Source: Terfezia claveryi
Lineage: Eukaryota > Ascomycota > Pezizomycetes > Pezizales > Pezizaceae
DNA length: 64,000 nucleotides
Direction: 5' to 3'
Assembly (NCBI GenBank): GCA_015179025.1
Contig: WHUX01000079.1
Location: 124,001-188,000 of the forward strand
Shown here: piece after piece, positions 55,418-64,000 of the stretch
How the letters are laid out: each line of letters begins with the position of its first letter
Position numbering within the stretch: the first letter of the stretch is position 1
The notes under the pieces: model-generated
Database searches by the model: none
What the model was told of the DNA's origin: nothing
The model's input: the letters and a program-made list of their open reading frames with translations, nothing else
Translations under genes and position numbers: made by a program

Positions 55418-55915
55418 CGCATTCCTTTTCTTGGCATGACAATTTTAGAAATTCTCTAAAATTAGCAAATCGGACGACCTCCTGTTGTGTGTCAGGTTGC
55501 AGCGCCGCAAGACAGGAGGAAGGTCGTGCAACCAGCTACGTGTAAGCCTAGTGTAAAACAGTTGGATGCTAACTGTACTATGCTACATTTCGTGGCTGTG
55601 TTATAACTGCAAGTTCCGTTACGCTCGATACTCGTTATTGGGAAATCTTCGAACGATTAGATATGTATAATAAATAAGTAAATAAATCCGAATACGCAAA
55701 AGACAAGTTTTTTCTTTTTGTTCTCTATAAGAAAAAAGTCTGTACGTCTATGGAGCCATAGGCATGAGACGAGACAGGGTATCTATACTGCGGCTGAGCA
55801 AGGGACATGATTGATGCAGATCATTCGCACCGCCATCAAACCATCTCCGAACCTCTGTATTTGATTTGCAATTGTAGAAGGTGTTGACACCGAGGTTTTC
55901 ACTACAGAATTAGGC
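55418..55915. other. intergenic, two hairpins
   Basis: A perfect 9-bp inverted repeat AATTTTAGA-AATTC-TCTAAAATT at 55441-55463, and an imperfect hairpin with arms CGACCTCCTGT and ACAGGAGG(AA)GGTCG around 55473-55526. The rest is the promoter of the next gene. No gene seen. Confidence 0.5.
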
Positions 55916-57217
55916 ATGGGATCAAAGACTGGCCTAGGACAGCGCCTCCATACGATGCTTCTCTATTCAATATTCCAAGGGCTCGCTATATTCCCACTCA
56001 CCACACTCGCCGCCGCGGCGTCACCGCGCTATGGCTCTTCGTTGGACTCCCCCGTGGCATTTTCAAACTTTGTCTTGCACGGACACGAGAAAAGAGCAAG
56101 TGGGAAGTGCACTGGTTTCCTTGGCGATCAAGATACTTACGGCCTAGGAATCCGCATCGGCTTGTATTTCCAATGGGTCACATCGTCAATCGCATACAAT
56201 TTGGTGCCCTCAGAAGCGATTAATATGCGGGGGGTGAATAACTGCTTTCAACTCTCCATGTTCGCCGGGTTACTATATGTCACAATAACAAAAGGCAGGA
56301 AGCAACAATTACATCCTGTGGAGGCTTACCTACTGTTGTTATTCTGTATGGGGGGTGTTTGCTCCGGTACAACCGAGGTTGACGATGAGATGGAAGACCG
56401 GAAACCGATGATTGGCGTTGCAGCAAGAAAGAGTTACGCGTACTTGGAAGCAAGCAGCCTTGGGGGTTACGTGCGAGTACTTTTGGGGTGTGGATTCATT
56501 GGTTACGGTTTATGGTTTCTGTTTTTGGGAATGGACAATATGCATAACGCATTTCCGAATGATTGCAATTATGCCTTCTTCCTGACAAGCGTGGATTTGT
56601 TTGGCTGGTTTAGGACGTTCTTGAAAGTTTTGTTTGTTTGCGCTACCATACCAGCTGTACTTTCTTTCGCCTTCATGACGATGTCACTCGTCAACGCAAC
56701 CCGGTGGTTTCTCTTGGATGGGGGGTGGCAAGGAAGAGTTAAACCTCACACACTAAGTGCCTCCTCTTCAGAGGGCGAGGAAGCACCTTCAGAGGATGAA
56801 AAGCCAGGGTTACAAAATATCAAAATCCGGAAGCAAAACGTTGGCTTCAGTGGCGCACTATTATTATTTATCCTCTCAGTCGAACTAATCATTAGATGGA
56901 ACAAAATTCAAGGAGTAGGGGCTATAGGGAGCACGGGACAATTGTTGCCAGTGATAATTGGGGTTGGGGGTGTTGGACGGGTGATGATTAGGTTGACGCG
57001 GGATTTTCTGGAGGAGTTGGCTTTGGCTAGGAAAAACAATGGGTCGAACAAGGTGGAGGAGGATCAATTCCAGCCGCCGCATCCGGGGGGGACGAGCAGC
57101 AGGACCAATAATCTTGCCCCAACACAGCCATGTAGTACGGGCAACGAGCTCGATACCCTTTCCCAAAACCCGGTCTTTGTCCATGATACTGGCGGTTTGG
57201 ATTTTGCGTCTCATTGA
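55916..57217 (+). CDS. fungal multi-pass membrane protein of unknown function
   Basis: 433 residues from ATG 55916, no intron needed. An N-terminal signal or first helix (MLLYSIFQGLAIFPLTTLAAAA) is followed by a luminal or external stretch with CTGFLGDQDTYGLGIRIGLYFQWV. Hydrophobic segments follow near residues 120-130, 136-152, 183-204, 216-255 and 304-345, ending in a polar tail. The GDxDxYGLGIRxGxYxQW motif is shared, as far as I recall, by an uncharacterised family of fungal integral membrane proteins. The loop SASSSEGEEAPSEDEKPG (about residues 281-298) is acidic and probably cytosolic. Role and substrate unknown. The ATG is supported by the signal-like N-terminus directly after it; an alternative start at the internal MLLYS is possible. 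Confidence 0.7.
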   Translation: MGSKTGLGQRLHTMLLYSIFQGLAIFPLTTLAAAASPRYGSSLDSPVAFSNFVLHGHEKRASGKCTGFLGDQDTYGLGIRIGLYFQWVTSSIAYNLVPSEAINMRGVNNCFQLSMFAGLLYVTITKGRKQQLHPVEAYLLLLFCMGGVCSGTTEVDDEMEDRKPMIGVAARKSYAYLEASSLGGYVRVLLGCGFIGYGLWFLFLGMDNMHNAFPNDCNYAFFLTSVDLFGWFRTFLKVLFVCATIPAVLSFAFMTMSLVNATRWFLLDGGWQGRVKPHTLSASSSEGEEAPSEDEKPGLQNIKIRKQNVGFSGALLLFILSVELIIRWNKIQGVGAIGSTGQLLPVIIGVGGVGRVMIRLTRDFLEELALARKNNGSNKVEEDQFQPPHPGGTSSRTNNLAPTQPCSTGNELDTLSQNPVFVHDTGGLDFASH

Positions 57218-58500
57218 ACATCTCTTGCAGGGCAGGAAATAGCTGGATATGTGATCCCTTGGAAAGGTACTATGTATAAGGATAACCTTCTGTATTGGAG
57301 CACTGTTGTAGTCCTGAAGTTGGCGCAGGTTGAAATAACACATGAGATCGTGTACTTGATTTAATTTCTTCATGTTTCTTTTTGTGTCCTAGGGTTGAAA
57401 GTCCCAAGAAAATAAGCAATAAAGTAATTTGACTCGGCGCCACGGAACTAACACACATTCCCGCACCGGTAAATGTTGACAGTAAACAAATTATGAATTT
57501 TCCCGTATGGGTAAAACTGAATAATCTACCTTTAATCCGACAATCGAGGCACATCAGTGAATTTCAGTTTCCTTCACGTAGTTTCTATAAATATGTCACC
57601 CTCCACATCCCATGTATGGTCTTGATAACGTCGGAAGCAATAGAATCAAACTACACTAGTACTACCAACCTTCTTTTCAAATCAGTCCTATATAGGTGTC
57701 ATTTCCGTAGTCCAAGTCTGCAGTCATCTGGAGTCGTAATGACTGCATATGCCGTGCATACCTTTTCTTTCTTACATCCTTCTCAGTTGTAAGCCCTCAA
57801 CTGCAGGCACATTGCAAGGCGAGGCTACCTTTCTCTCATTTATATCTTCCCATCTGGATGTTACCCCCAACTCGGAGTAAAACAAGGCTTACAGGCCCTT
57901 ATTTTCAATCTCTAACAAAATGAAGGTCTCATTCTAATATACCTATTTGTGTATATTTTACTCATTATAATATTTATACATTTCTATTATCTCTACACAA
58001 CGATGTAATGAAGGTGTACTATGATGTGGGGAGTGGGCGGTTATCTTTGACTGTCAGTCTCACCACTTTCAAGACCATCTGCAGCAACTTCAATAATTTT
58101 GTAAACATGCTCCACTCGGCTACATGCATATGTCCCAATCAGAGATATTCCACGGACAAGTTTTTGCTGTGGAATTAACTAGGATATATGGTACAGTAGG
58201 TTATATGTTCTGGGAGGCTCGCGGGCAATTTATTTAGTTACTGCCTTTGGTACATAAGGCACTTGAATTTATAAAAATGTAGACACATTGAACGGGTTCT
58301 AGTTAATTTAATTGATATGCTCCATGATCCTGATGAACAATATAAATGATTTTTGTCATATGAAAGACCATATGTTACGTGATTGTTCCATTAGAAGATA
58401 TAATTGTAAATTTAACTCATTAGTACAAGTAATATGATACTAATATTATTAGTCGGAGTCTGTCACATCTGCAATGACATTATGGGTTCAGCTTTATAGC
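57218..58500. other. intergenic, no supported gene
   Basis: 3' flank of the membrane-protein gene and AT-rich DNA. ORFs of up to 99 codons (57493-57792 +) have no domain. I see nothing functional. Confidence 0.4.
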
Positions 58501-58610
58501 TCACCTAACATTTTACGATCTGATAATATCGGAGAATTTAAGGGAGAAGTTGAGCATTTATTATGAGCTTGGAGTATTAAAATAATAATGGAAAACCTCG
58601 CACGAAAGGC
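58501..58610 (+). pseudogene. copia-type integrase remnant
   Basis: One frame reads ILRSDNIGEFKGEVEHLL, then a stop, then AWSIKIIMEN. RSDNxGEF followed by a helix and a GIK-like strand is the typical second catalytic Asp region of Ty1/copia integrases. Only about 35 codons are recognisable and no LTRs were found, so this is an old fragment. The flanking 58330-58500 and 58610-58880 may belong to it; 58798-58869 keeps a short acidic open end (LAERILLDNSPIDLEDHSID). Confidence 0.4.
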
Positions 58611-58880
58611 TTGATAGTGTTATACTCGTCTCACTAAAAGGAAAGTCTAGTGGGTCGGATACAGCACTTCCATGTTTTACATTAGGTACTAATCGAGCAA
58701 AATACTTTTCAACACTCAAAAACCCCCTCGAGTTGAAATGCTTATTCTTTTATCGTACCAGATGTTTAACAGACCATGACTAAACCTCTAGAGCTCTAGC
58801 TGAACGAATACTCCTAGATAATAGCCCAATTGATCTGGAGGATCACTCAATCGACGAGGAGGACAACTAATAGCCTAGTT

Positions 58881-59707
58881 GTATGTATTTAATATAGTTC
58901 TAGTTGGGTATATTTTTATTAATGGAAGTACGTTATATACTAAATGCAAGCACTTCCGCTTGTGTTACACGTGCCCAGCAAGCCACGACTTGGAAGCGAA
59001 ATGCGCCGGAAATTGCAAGATTCAGCCTCGATTCCCCATCTGGTGGGTCTGAAAACTGGTTTGGGCAAATTAAACTGATTTGCATCTTTCATTGCCAGTG
59101 TATAATATTTGAATTTGGTAATACACCTGGCAAATATACAAACATATGTGTTGCTTGTTTGATGATACTTGGGGCCCTGCAAAGTCACCACAGGAGAACA
59201 CATAATCCAATCCGGAAATTTCCTCCTTAGGAGAACTAGCGCTGTGGGCGCTGTTGGAGAAATTAAATTGAATTCTGCCTCGCCATGACCCCAATAAGTA
59301 AGGTATACGTAGAAGACCGCGCGTTCTTGGTACCTGAATTGCACTACATAATACATAGCACTCGATAGGTACAGTGGAGTAGCTACCAGCAAGTACTTTA
59401 AAGAAGAGACTTTACCTAATTCTGTGGGCTCCATCCCAGGTTCCTCCTTGGGTTTTCTCGTGGACGCCGGTGTAATGTAACCCACAAGCTTCCTCCCTCG
59501 TAATATCTGTTCCATATCCTGCCGCGGGCTTCGGATGCATAGAAACTTTGAAAAGCGATGAGTATAATAAGGGCCCTGAAGTTGCAAAGACTGGGACTGG
59601 TTTGAACAAACCACGAGCTCGTCATAGCATATCACACATACTCTTCCGGACTCTAGCTTTTGCCCGTCAGTCTCAATTTCTCACAACCAGTGGGGATATT
59701 AACCAAG
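58881..59707. other. promoter side of the esterase gene; doubtful antisense ORF
   Basis: A 231-codon ORF lies antisense at 58940-59635. It has no recognisable domain, irregular composition and would overlap the esterase promoter, so I do not call it a gene. No other feature is seen. Confidence 0.35.
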
Positions 59708-61027
59708 ATGAAGCTATATTTTCCCATGTCCCGGCTCTCGACACTATCGATTGCCAGTATCTTCTTTGCGAATATTCCCTGGAGCGGATTTTATGTCAAT
59801 GCCTTGCCAACTCCTCCGAGTCAAACCAACTCCTCCACCCCATCAATTGGCACTATCAAGCTCCCTCCCCCAACAGGGAAATACATCGTGGGTACTACCA
59901 ACCTGATTCTCACCGACCATAGTAGATTGGAGACACTCTCTCCAACGCCCAACACTACGGCGCGCACATTTGTCGCTCAGATATACTACCCAACCTTCGC
60001 GCTGAAGGATCTAGAGAAATATGCCCTTTCACCCTATCTTACCCCAGGCCTTGCGCGGTTTACAGAAATGATCCACATGTTACCCGACCATATACTAGAT
60101 GGAGTTATTACTAACAGTTATGTTGACGCTCCAGTCGTCTTGCCTCACGGGGAAGCCAAGGAGGTGGTGCTTTTTAGTGCAGGCCTCGGTAACTCCCGCA
60201 GCTACTACACCAGTTTCCATGAAAATCTTGCCAGTATGGGATACGTTGTGATAGCAATGGAGCATCTCTACGATGTGTCGTTCGTGGATATTCCTAGCTT
60301 AGGCGACTTCTGGAATACATATCAAAATATCACTGTGGATCCCGTGATTGAGGCTACATCAATGAGCAAGGTTCGAGTTGGTGATTCTCTGTTCATACTG
60401 AACAGCTTGGCAAATAAGAACTCAGAGCTGGTGATGGGTGTTCAGTCGTTGATTGACAACTGTGGAGAGAAAAAAAAGCTAGGGTCGTGGTGGTCAAAAA
60501 ACGCAAAGGTTGTCATGTATGGACATTCTTTGGGGGGTAGCACATCCCTGTCGACCATGCTGGACAACAAGACACCAACCAAAATCGTGGCAGGCCTCAA
60601 CCTTGATGGTACATTCTGGGGTTCTACAGCGCGTATACCAAACCCACCACCATCTAGTTACATAGTTAATGCTCCATTCCTCATATTGGGGGCTCCTGGA
60701 CATAGTCGTGTGGAGGACGAGTCCTGGGCAGCAGTTTTCGATCATGTATTAAAGGGATGGAAACGCGAGTTGTCTCTGGAAGGAGCAACGCATGGCACCT
60801 ATACAGACTTTCCTTCTATTGTGGATTTATTCGGTGTGAGGAGTTTCCTACCCAAGGACCTAGTGGACGAGGTTGTAGGAACAATTTCGGGGGTTAGGTC
60901 TCTAGAGGTTATTAGAGAGGTTATAGTGTGCCTTGTTAGTTTTGCTTTTCGAGGAGACAATGAATGTAAGAAGTTGTTGGATGGGGCTGGAAAGAATCAG
61001 TGGCGAGAGATCGATTTCAAGTTCTGA
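59708..61027 (+). CDS. secreted PAF-acetylhydrolase-like esterase (alpha/beta hydrolase, PF03403 type)
   Basis: 439 residues from the first ATG (MKLYFPMSRLSTLS); sequence further upstream is open only from a TTG. Signal peptide about residues 1-32 (cleavage near YVNALP). The alpha/beta-hydrolase core has the nucleophile elbow GHSLGGS with Ser274, an acid Asp300 in LNLDGTFWG, and His362 in GATHGTY, the right order and spacing for a Ser-Asp-His triad. The early strand VVLFSAGLGNSR supplies the oxyanion region and AMEHLYD follows the pattern of group VII phospholipase A2 / PAF acetylhydrolases. Expected activity: hydrolysis of short acyl groups from phospholipids or other small esters outside the cell or in the secretory path. 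Several NxT/S sites (NTT, NIT, NKT) may be glycosylated. Intact and intronless. Confidence 0.83.
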   Translation: MKLYFPMSRLSTLSIASIFFANIPWSGFYVNALPTPPSQTNSSTPSIGTIKLPPPTGKYIVGTTNLILTDHSRLETLSPTPNTTARTFVAQIYYPTFALKDLEKYALSPYLTPGLARFTEMIHMLPDHILDGVITNSYVDAPVVLPHGEAKEVVLFSAGLGNSRSYYTSFHENLASMGYVVIAMEHLYDVSFVDIPSLGDFWNTYQNITVDPVIEATSMSKVRVGDSLFILNSLANKNSELVMGVQSLIDNCGEKKKLGSWWSKNAKVVMYGHSLGGSTSLSTMLDNKTPTKIVAGLNLDGTFWGSTARIPNPPPSSYIVNAPFLILGAPGHSRVEDESWAAVFDHVLKGWKRELSLEGATHGTYTDFPSIVDLFGVRSFLPKDLVDEVVGTISGVRSLEVIREVIVCLVSFAFRGDNECKKLLDGAGKNQWREIDFKF

Positions 61028-61192
61028 CGGTGTTGTTGACCATGGGTGGGGATTGGAAACGTATGCGCAAGAATGAAATGCATTCTTTGAAATACAAATG
61101 ACTTTATCTACTCTCTTTCCCCCAAGATATTCTCTACTGTGGGAGGCGCCTGCAAGAGTTGACATGTGCTGAATTTTGGTAGGCTTGCCTTT

Positions 61193-62695
61193 TTTTTCTC
61201 TTTTTTTTTTTCTATATACTCATTATGTACTCGTATGCGGTCTCAACGTAGGACCATGACGAGGCACCCGGAAAGCCAGATAGATTCAGGACAAGATAAG
61301 TTAATCTGCCAGGCCCACGCATACTAAATACAAATAACTGGACTGTAAAACACCGCCCGCACAGAACTTGAAACTCAAACTAATTCGCCATAGAGATCAA
61401 AAGAACTCTTCCGTTGTCCTCAGAGCTCTGGTCCCCGTCCTTCCTCCACACCGACCTATCTAACTCCGCCAATGTGCTCCTATCCCCTAGGAGGAGGGCT
61501 CTTTTAACCCTGAATCTCGGGCACTCGAACACGATATGCTGTGCGTCCTAGGTTGGATGCTCACACCCACAAGTTGGAGAGTCGCCTTGCCTATCCGATG
61601 AGGCCAGCTTTTCTGCAGGTATAAGTGGAGAGGGCCTGCCTGTGCCACTCACATCTACGCACCCGCGAAACCGCTTTCCGTTCTCGCGGCCTTACGGACT
61701 TCCTTGGATGCCGCTAACAGCCCCTTCCGCAGATATGTGGGGTGTGCCTCTGATAGTCTGGTTGGCACTGTCTCTGATAACGCCGCTCTCTGGTCCGCAT
61801 TCTCATTACCCTTAATTCCAATATGCCCCCAAACTCAGGGGATCTTCCCGTCTCTTTTATCTATAGAAACTAGGGTCGACTTGATCCCCGCTTCGATGCC
61901 CGACCGCTGAGGGGCCCCCCTACTCAAGTTAGTAACTATCTTCACCGAGGCCTGGGAGTCGGAGAGGATCAAAGCCATAACAGCATCTTCGTTGTTGGGG
62001 GCTAACTTTATAGCGTGTAGCTCTCCATCCGTAAGCCTTGTCACCCAGAAATGCCCCTTAAGTAGCCTCTGCTATCCACAGTGAAAACCCCACTGACCTG
62101 CCCCCGAATCCCGGTACCATCGGTTTAGCATGTTCTGCACCCCTCGCCCAGGAGCAGTCCCACCTCCCACCGCCCAGTACCCTCGCTCCTTGGACATCTC
62201 GGAGGTGCGCTCTATAATCATCTCGTGGATGAGGGGAAAGAACAAGTATCGTCCCTATCCCCCCCATATGATAGCTCTTGTGGATCTGCTGCGGCAGTCT
62301 TTTGGAACGCTTCAGATATGGGACTGTCTCGGACGCAGTGGGGGCTGCTGCCATCATACCATGTTGAGAAACCAGGTGCTGGTTCCGCCGCGAGGAGCGC
62401 TCTGATGTGTGTATCCCCTGTACGGAGAGACCGCGCAGCCCAAGATCTGGAGAGGTCATCCAGCTTGTCCTGTACGATTCTATGTTGGCGATCCACCCCA
62501 GTTTCTCGTGGCTGCTGCCGTGGTATCTATCCCCCTCTGATCTTTCTGAGTGCCTTGTATCCTAGTCGCCGCGTCGGGTCTAGCCGCGGATTCCTTGAAT
62601 CCGTGAGAAATATTCCTCCCCTGAACGCAGTCGTATCGGCTCCTGGAAATAATACGAAATTCTTCCGTACACCACGGGCCTGAGCGTGTTAACAT
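61193..62695 (-). mobile_element. degenerate Tad-like LINE: RNase H, CCHC knuckle, 3' UTR and A tail
   Basis: Read on the minus strand from about 62695: remnants of the ORF2 region after RT, then an RNase H domain (DGELHAIKLA, LILSDSQASVKIVTNLSRGAP, GIEAGIKSTL at 61835-62044; then GHIGIKGNENADQ), a knuckle region (SWPHRIGKA, CGCEHPT, HIVFECP) and an ORF end near 61390. The 3' UTR 61193-61388 matches that of the LINE at 7240 and ends in an interrupted poly(A). Many stops and frameshifts. A TAGTCTGGTTGGCAC motif (61757-61771) lies in its RNase H part. Confidence 0.8.
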
Positions 62696-63041
62696 GCAGC
62701 ATGAAAATCAATATGTTTCAGCGTCACAGAGGAATCCTGTATGAAGACACTTAAGCCTAGGTACAGTAACTATATTGCCGTCTATACTTCTTTGTGAACT
62801 GGGGACTCTATCTTGCTTGAGCCTCATGTAGTTTACTATGGATAATGGAGTTCTATATTAACGTTATTTGACTATATGAGTGAATTGCATGACCGAAGGG
62901 TAATCTTTTGTACATTGATTTAAAAAAAAATATTGAAAGATGCAGAATAAAGTGGCTAAGGAAACTAACCAGGTCAGCGTATAGTATAATCGTCCAACAA
63001 GCGAAAGATGGCCAAACACGGTACTTGTCAAAAATTCAAAA
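62696..63041. other. intergenic
   Basis: 3' flank of the glycosyltransferase gene. No gene, RNA or notable repeat seen apart from a short A9 run near 62922. Confidence 0.4.
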
Positions 63042-64000
63042 CTAAGCGCGTCGTCTCCGCTTCGATATTGCAGGCTTCGACTTTGATTCAATGTCTTTCC
63101 ATATCGTCCGTCCGCTCCAAACTTTCTTCATTTCCTGCCGGACGCTCTGCACTATGTCCCCTCCGCTTCCTTTTTCCACATCACCGGTTTCCTGAGCCTT
63201 CTGAATATCTGTATCCCTGGAGTCCCCGTTTTTCCACTGACTGAAGATGCTCGGAACGGCTGTGTAACCCTTGATTTTTCCAGACTGAAACAAATTCATC
63301 ATGACAATGTCGATGGGTTCATACAGTGTACCTCCCGGACCTCCGAGGTGGTACAGCAGCCTCTGCGCGCCTGAGAGACTAACTACATAGGCTTGCGTAC
63401 AGACCACAACATACGTAGGCTGTAGAACCCTGATGCGTTGACTTTTCGCCCCTGGTACTAAGTAAACATACTGCTCCTTTGCCGGTGCGTATTCATCTTC
63501 CCATGCCTCATATATCTTCGAAGCAATAGGGTGTGTCTTCTCTGGTGGTCGTTCATTCCAGCAGTGTCCGAGATGTAGGACATCCCAATCGTCTTTATCC
63601 ACCAAGCCGAATTCCTCACCATTGCTTGCACCAGTCAAACGATGTAGGTGCTGTGATACCCCAGTTAGAACATTTCGTATTCCTACTGTGAAATCAACAT
63701 CGTCTTCAAGAATGAGTGCGCTAGTTATTCCAGATTGTATGATCTCGGTCCAGATGTTTGCATGTGCACGCCAGCAGCCGAGTTCAGCTGGCGTGGGTGT
63801 TTTCGGGGGTTTCTTCATTGGGTCGTATGGGAGTGCTTTGTCGGCGACTGTGCTCCCGTTGACCTATTATTATTGAGACGTTAGCAAAGTGTCAGTGGGG
63901 TTTATCATGCGGGGACAATATGGGACGTACGTACACCTGGAACATATGTGAGATCAAGATCCATATAGCTCGCAATCAGATTCATAGCGTCTTGCCGGTC
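63042..64000 (-). CDS. glycosyltransferase family 25-type protein, 5' end outside the window
   Basis: Last two visible exons: 63935-64000 (continuing beyond the window) and 63042-63863, separated by a 71-nt intron 63864-63934 (GTACGT...AATAG). The join reads SYMDLDLTYVPG-VNGSTVADKALPYDP in frame. The GT25 signature is clear: ELGCWRAHANIW, then ALILEDDVDF (nucleotide-sugar and metal-binding acidic motif), WDVLHLGHCW and later the VVVCTQAYVVSLSGAQRLL strand-helix and EPIDIVMMNLF. Family members move galactose or glucose onto glycans or hydroxylysine; the fungal substrate is unknown. The C-terminus is basic and Ser/Lys-rich (SKSKPAISKRRRRA). A signal anchor, if any, would be in the missing 5' exon. 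Confidence 0.8.

Noticed and set aside
58940..59635. 231-codon minus-strand ORF
   Set aside because: No domain, irregular composition, and it would cover the promoter of the esterase gene; listed only as a doubtful ORF in the interval entry.
59660..59707. Upstream extension of the esterase frame
   Set aside because: It opens with TTG; the first ATG at 59708 leads directly into a good signal peptide.

Overview
The window looks like a gene-poor, transposon-rich stretch of a filamentous ascomycete (Pezizomycotina). The evidence is short GT-AG introns of about 49-170 nt, a fungal seven-helix rhodopsin-like protein, a PF07247-type alcohol acetyltransferase, Tad-like LINEs, and a chromodomain Ty3/gypsy element with an apparent Tf1-like self-priming site. 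I cannot assign a genus.

Layout. A TPR-CHAT gene with twenty 45-residue repeats lies at 384-4760 (-). At 6.5-8.5 kb there is a nested LINE-in-LINE insertion. Then come a rhodopsin-like membrane protein (10665-12011 -), a secreted alginate-lyase-like protein (15090-16253 -), an alcohol acetyltransferase (about 20848-22503 +), and a very long disordered Pro/Ser-rich gene (26330-30481 +) whose reading frame steps three times, each at a G or C run. These are followed by a four-helix membrane protein with a long tail (33599-36435 -), a SAM methyltransferase (37576-38629 -), and a small secreted, probably GPI-anchored protein (40136-40624 -).

From 42.9 to 55.4 kb the sequence is mainly mobile DNA: an MFS pseudogene holding a 435-bp MITE, a second MITE, a truncated LINE with target-site duplication, and a 6.6-kb chromovirus with 616-bp LTRs. 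A pair of inverted copies of a small spliced gene family flanks the chromovirus, and an intron-containing tRNA-Gln follows. The right arm holds a multi-pass membrane protein (55916-57217 +), a PAF-acetylhydrolase-like secreted esterase (59708-61027 +), a degenerate LINE (61193-62695 -) and a GT25 glycosyltransferase that runs off the end (63042-64000 -).

The host genes do not form an obvious pathway or cluster. What unites the window is transposon activity: at least eight LINE pieces, two MITEs, one chromovirus, one possible copia remnant, and two over-represented short motifs. The most interesting items are the chromovirus features (canonical -1 slippery site, self-priming PBS, four stops all explicable as C-to-T), the MITE that rewrote the MFS C-terminus, the TPR-CHAT gene, and the inverted gene pair ending beside the tRNA.
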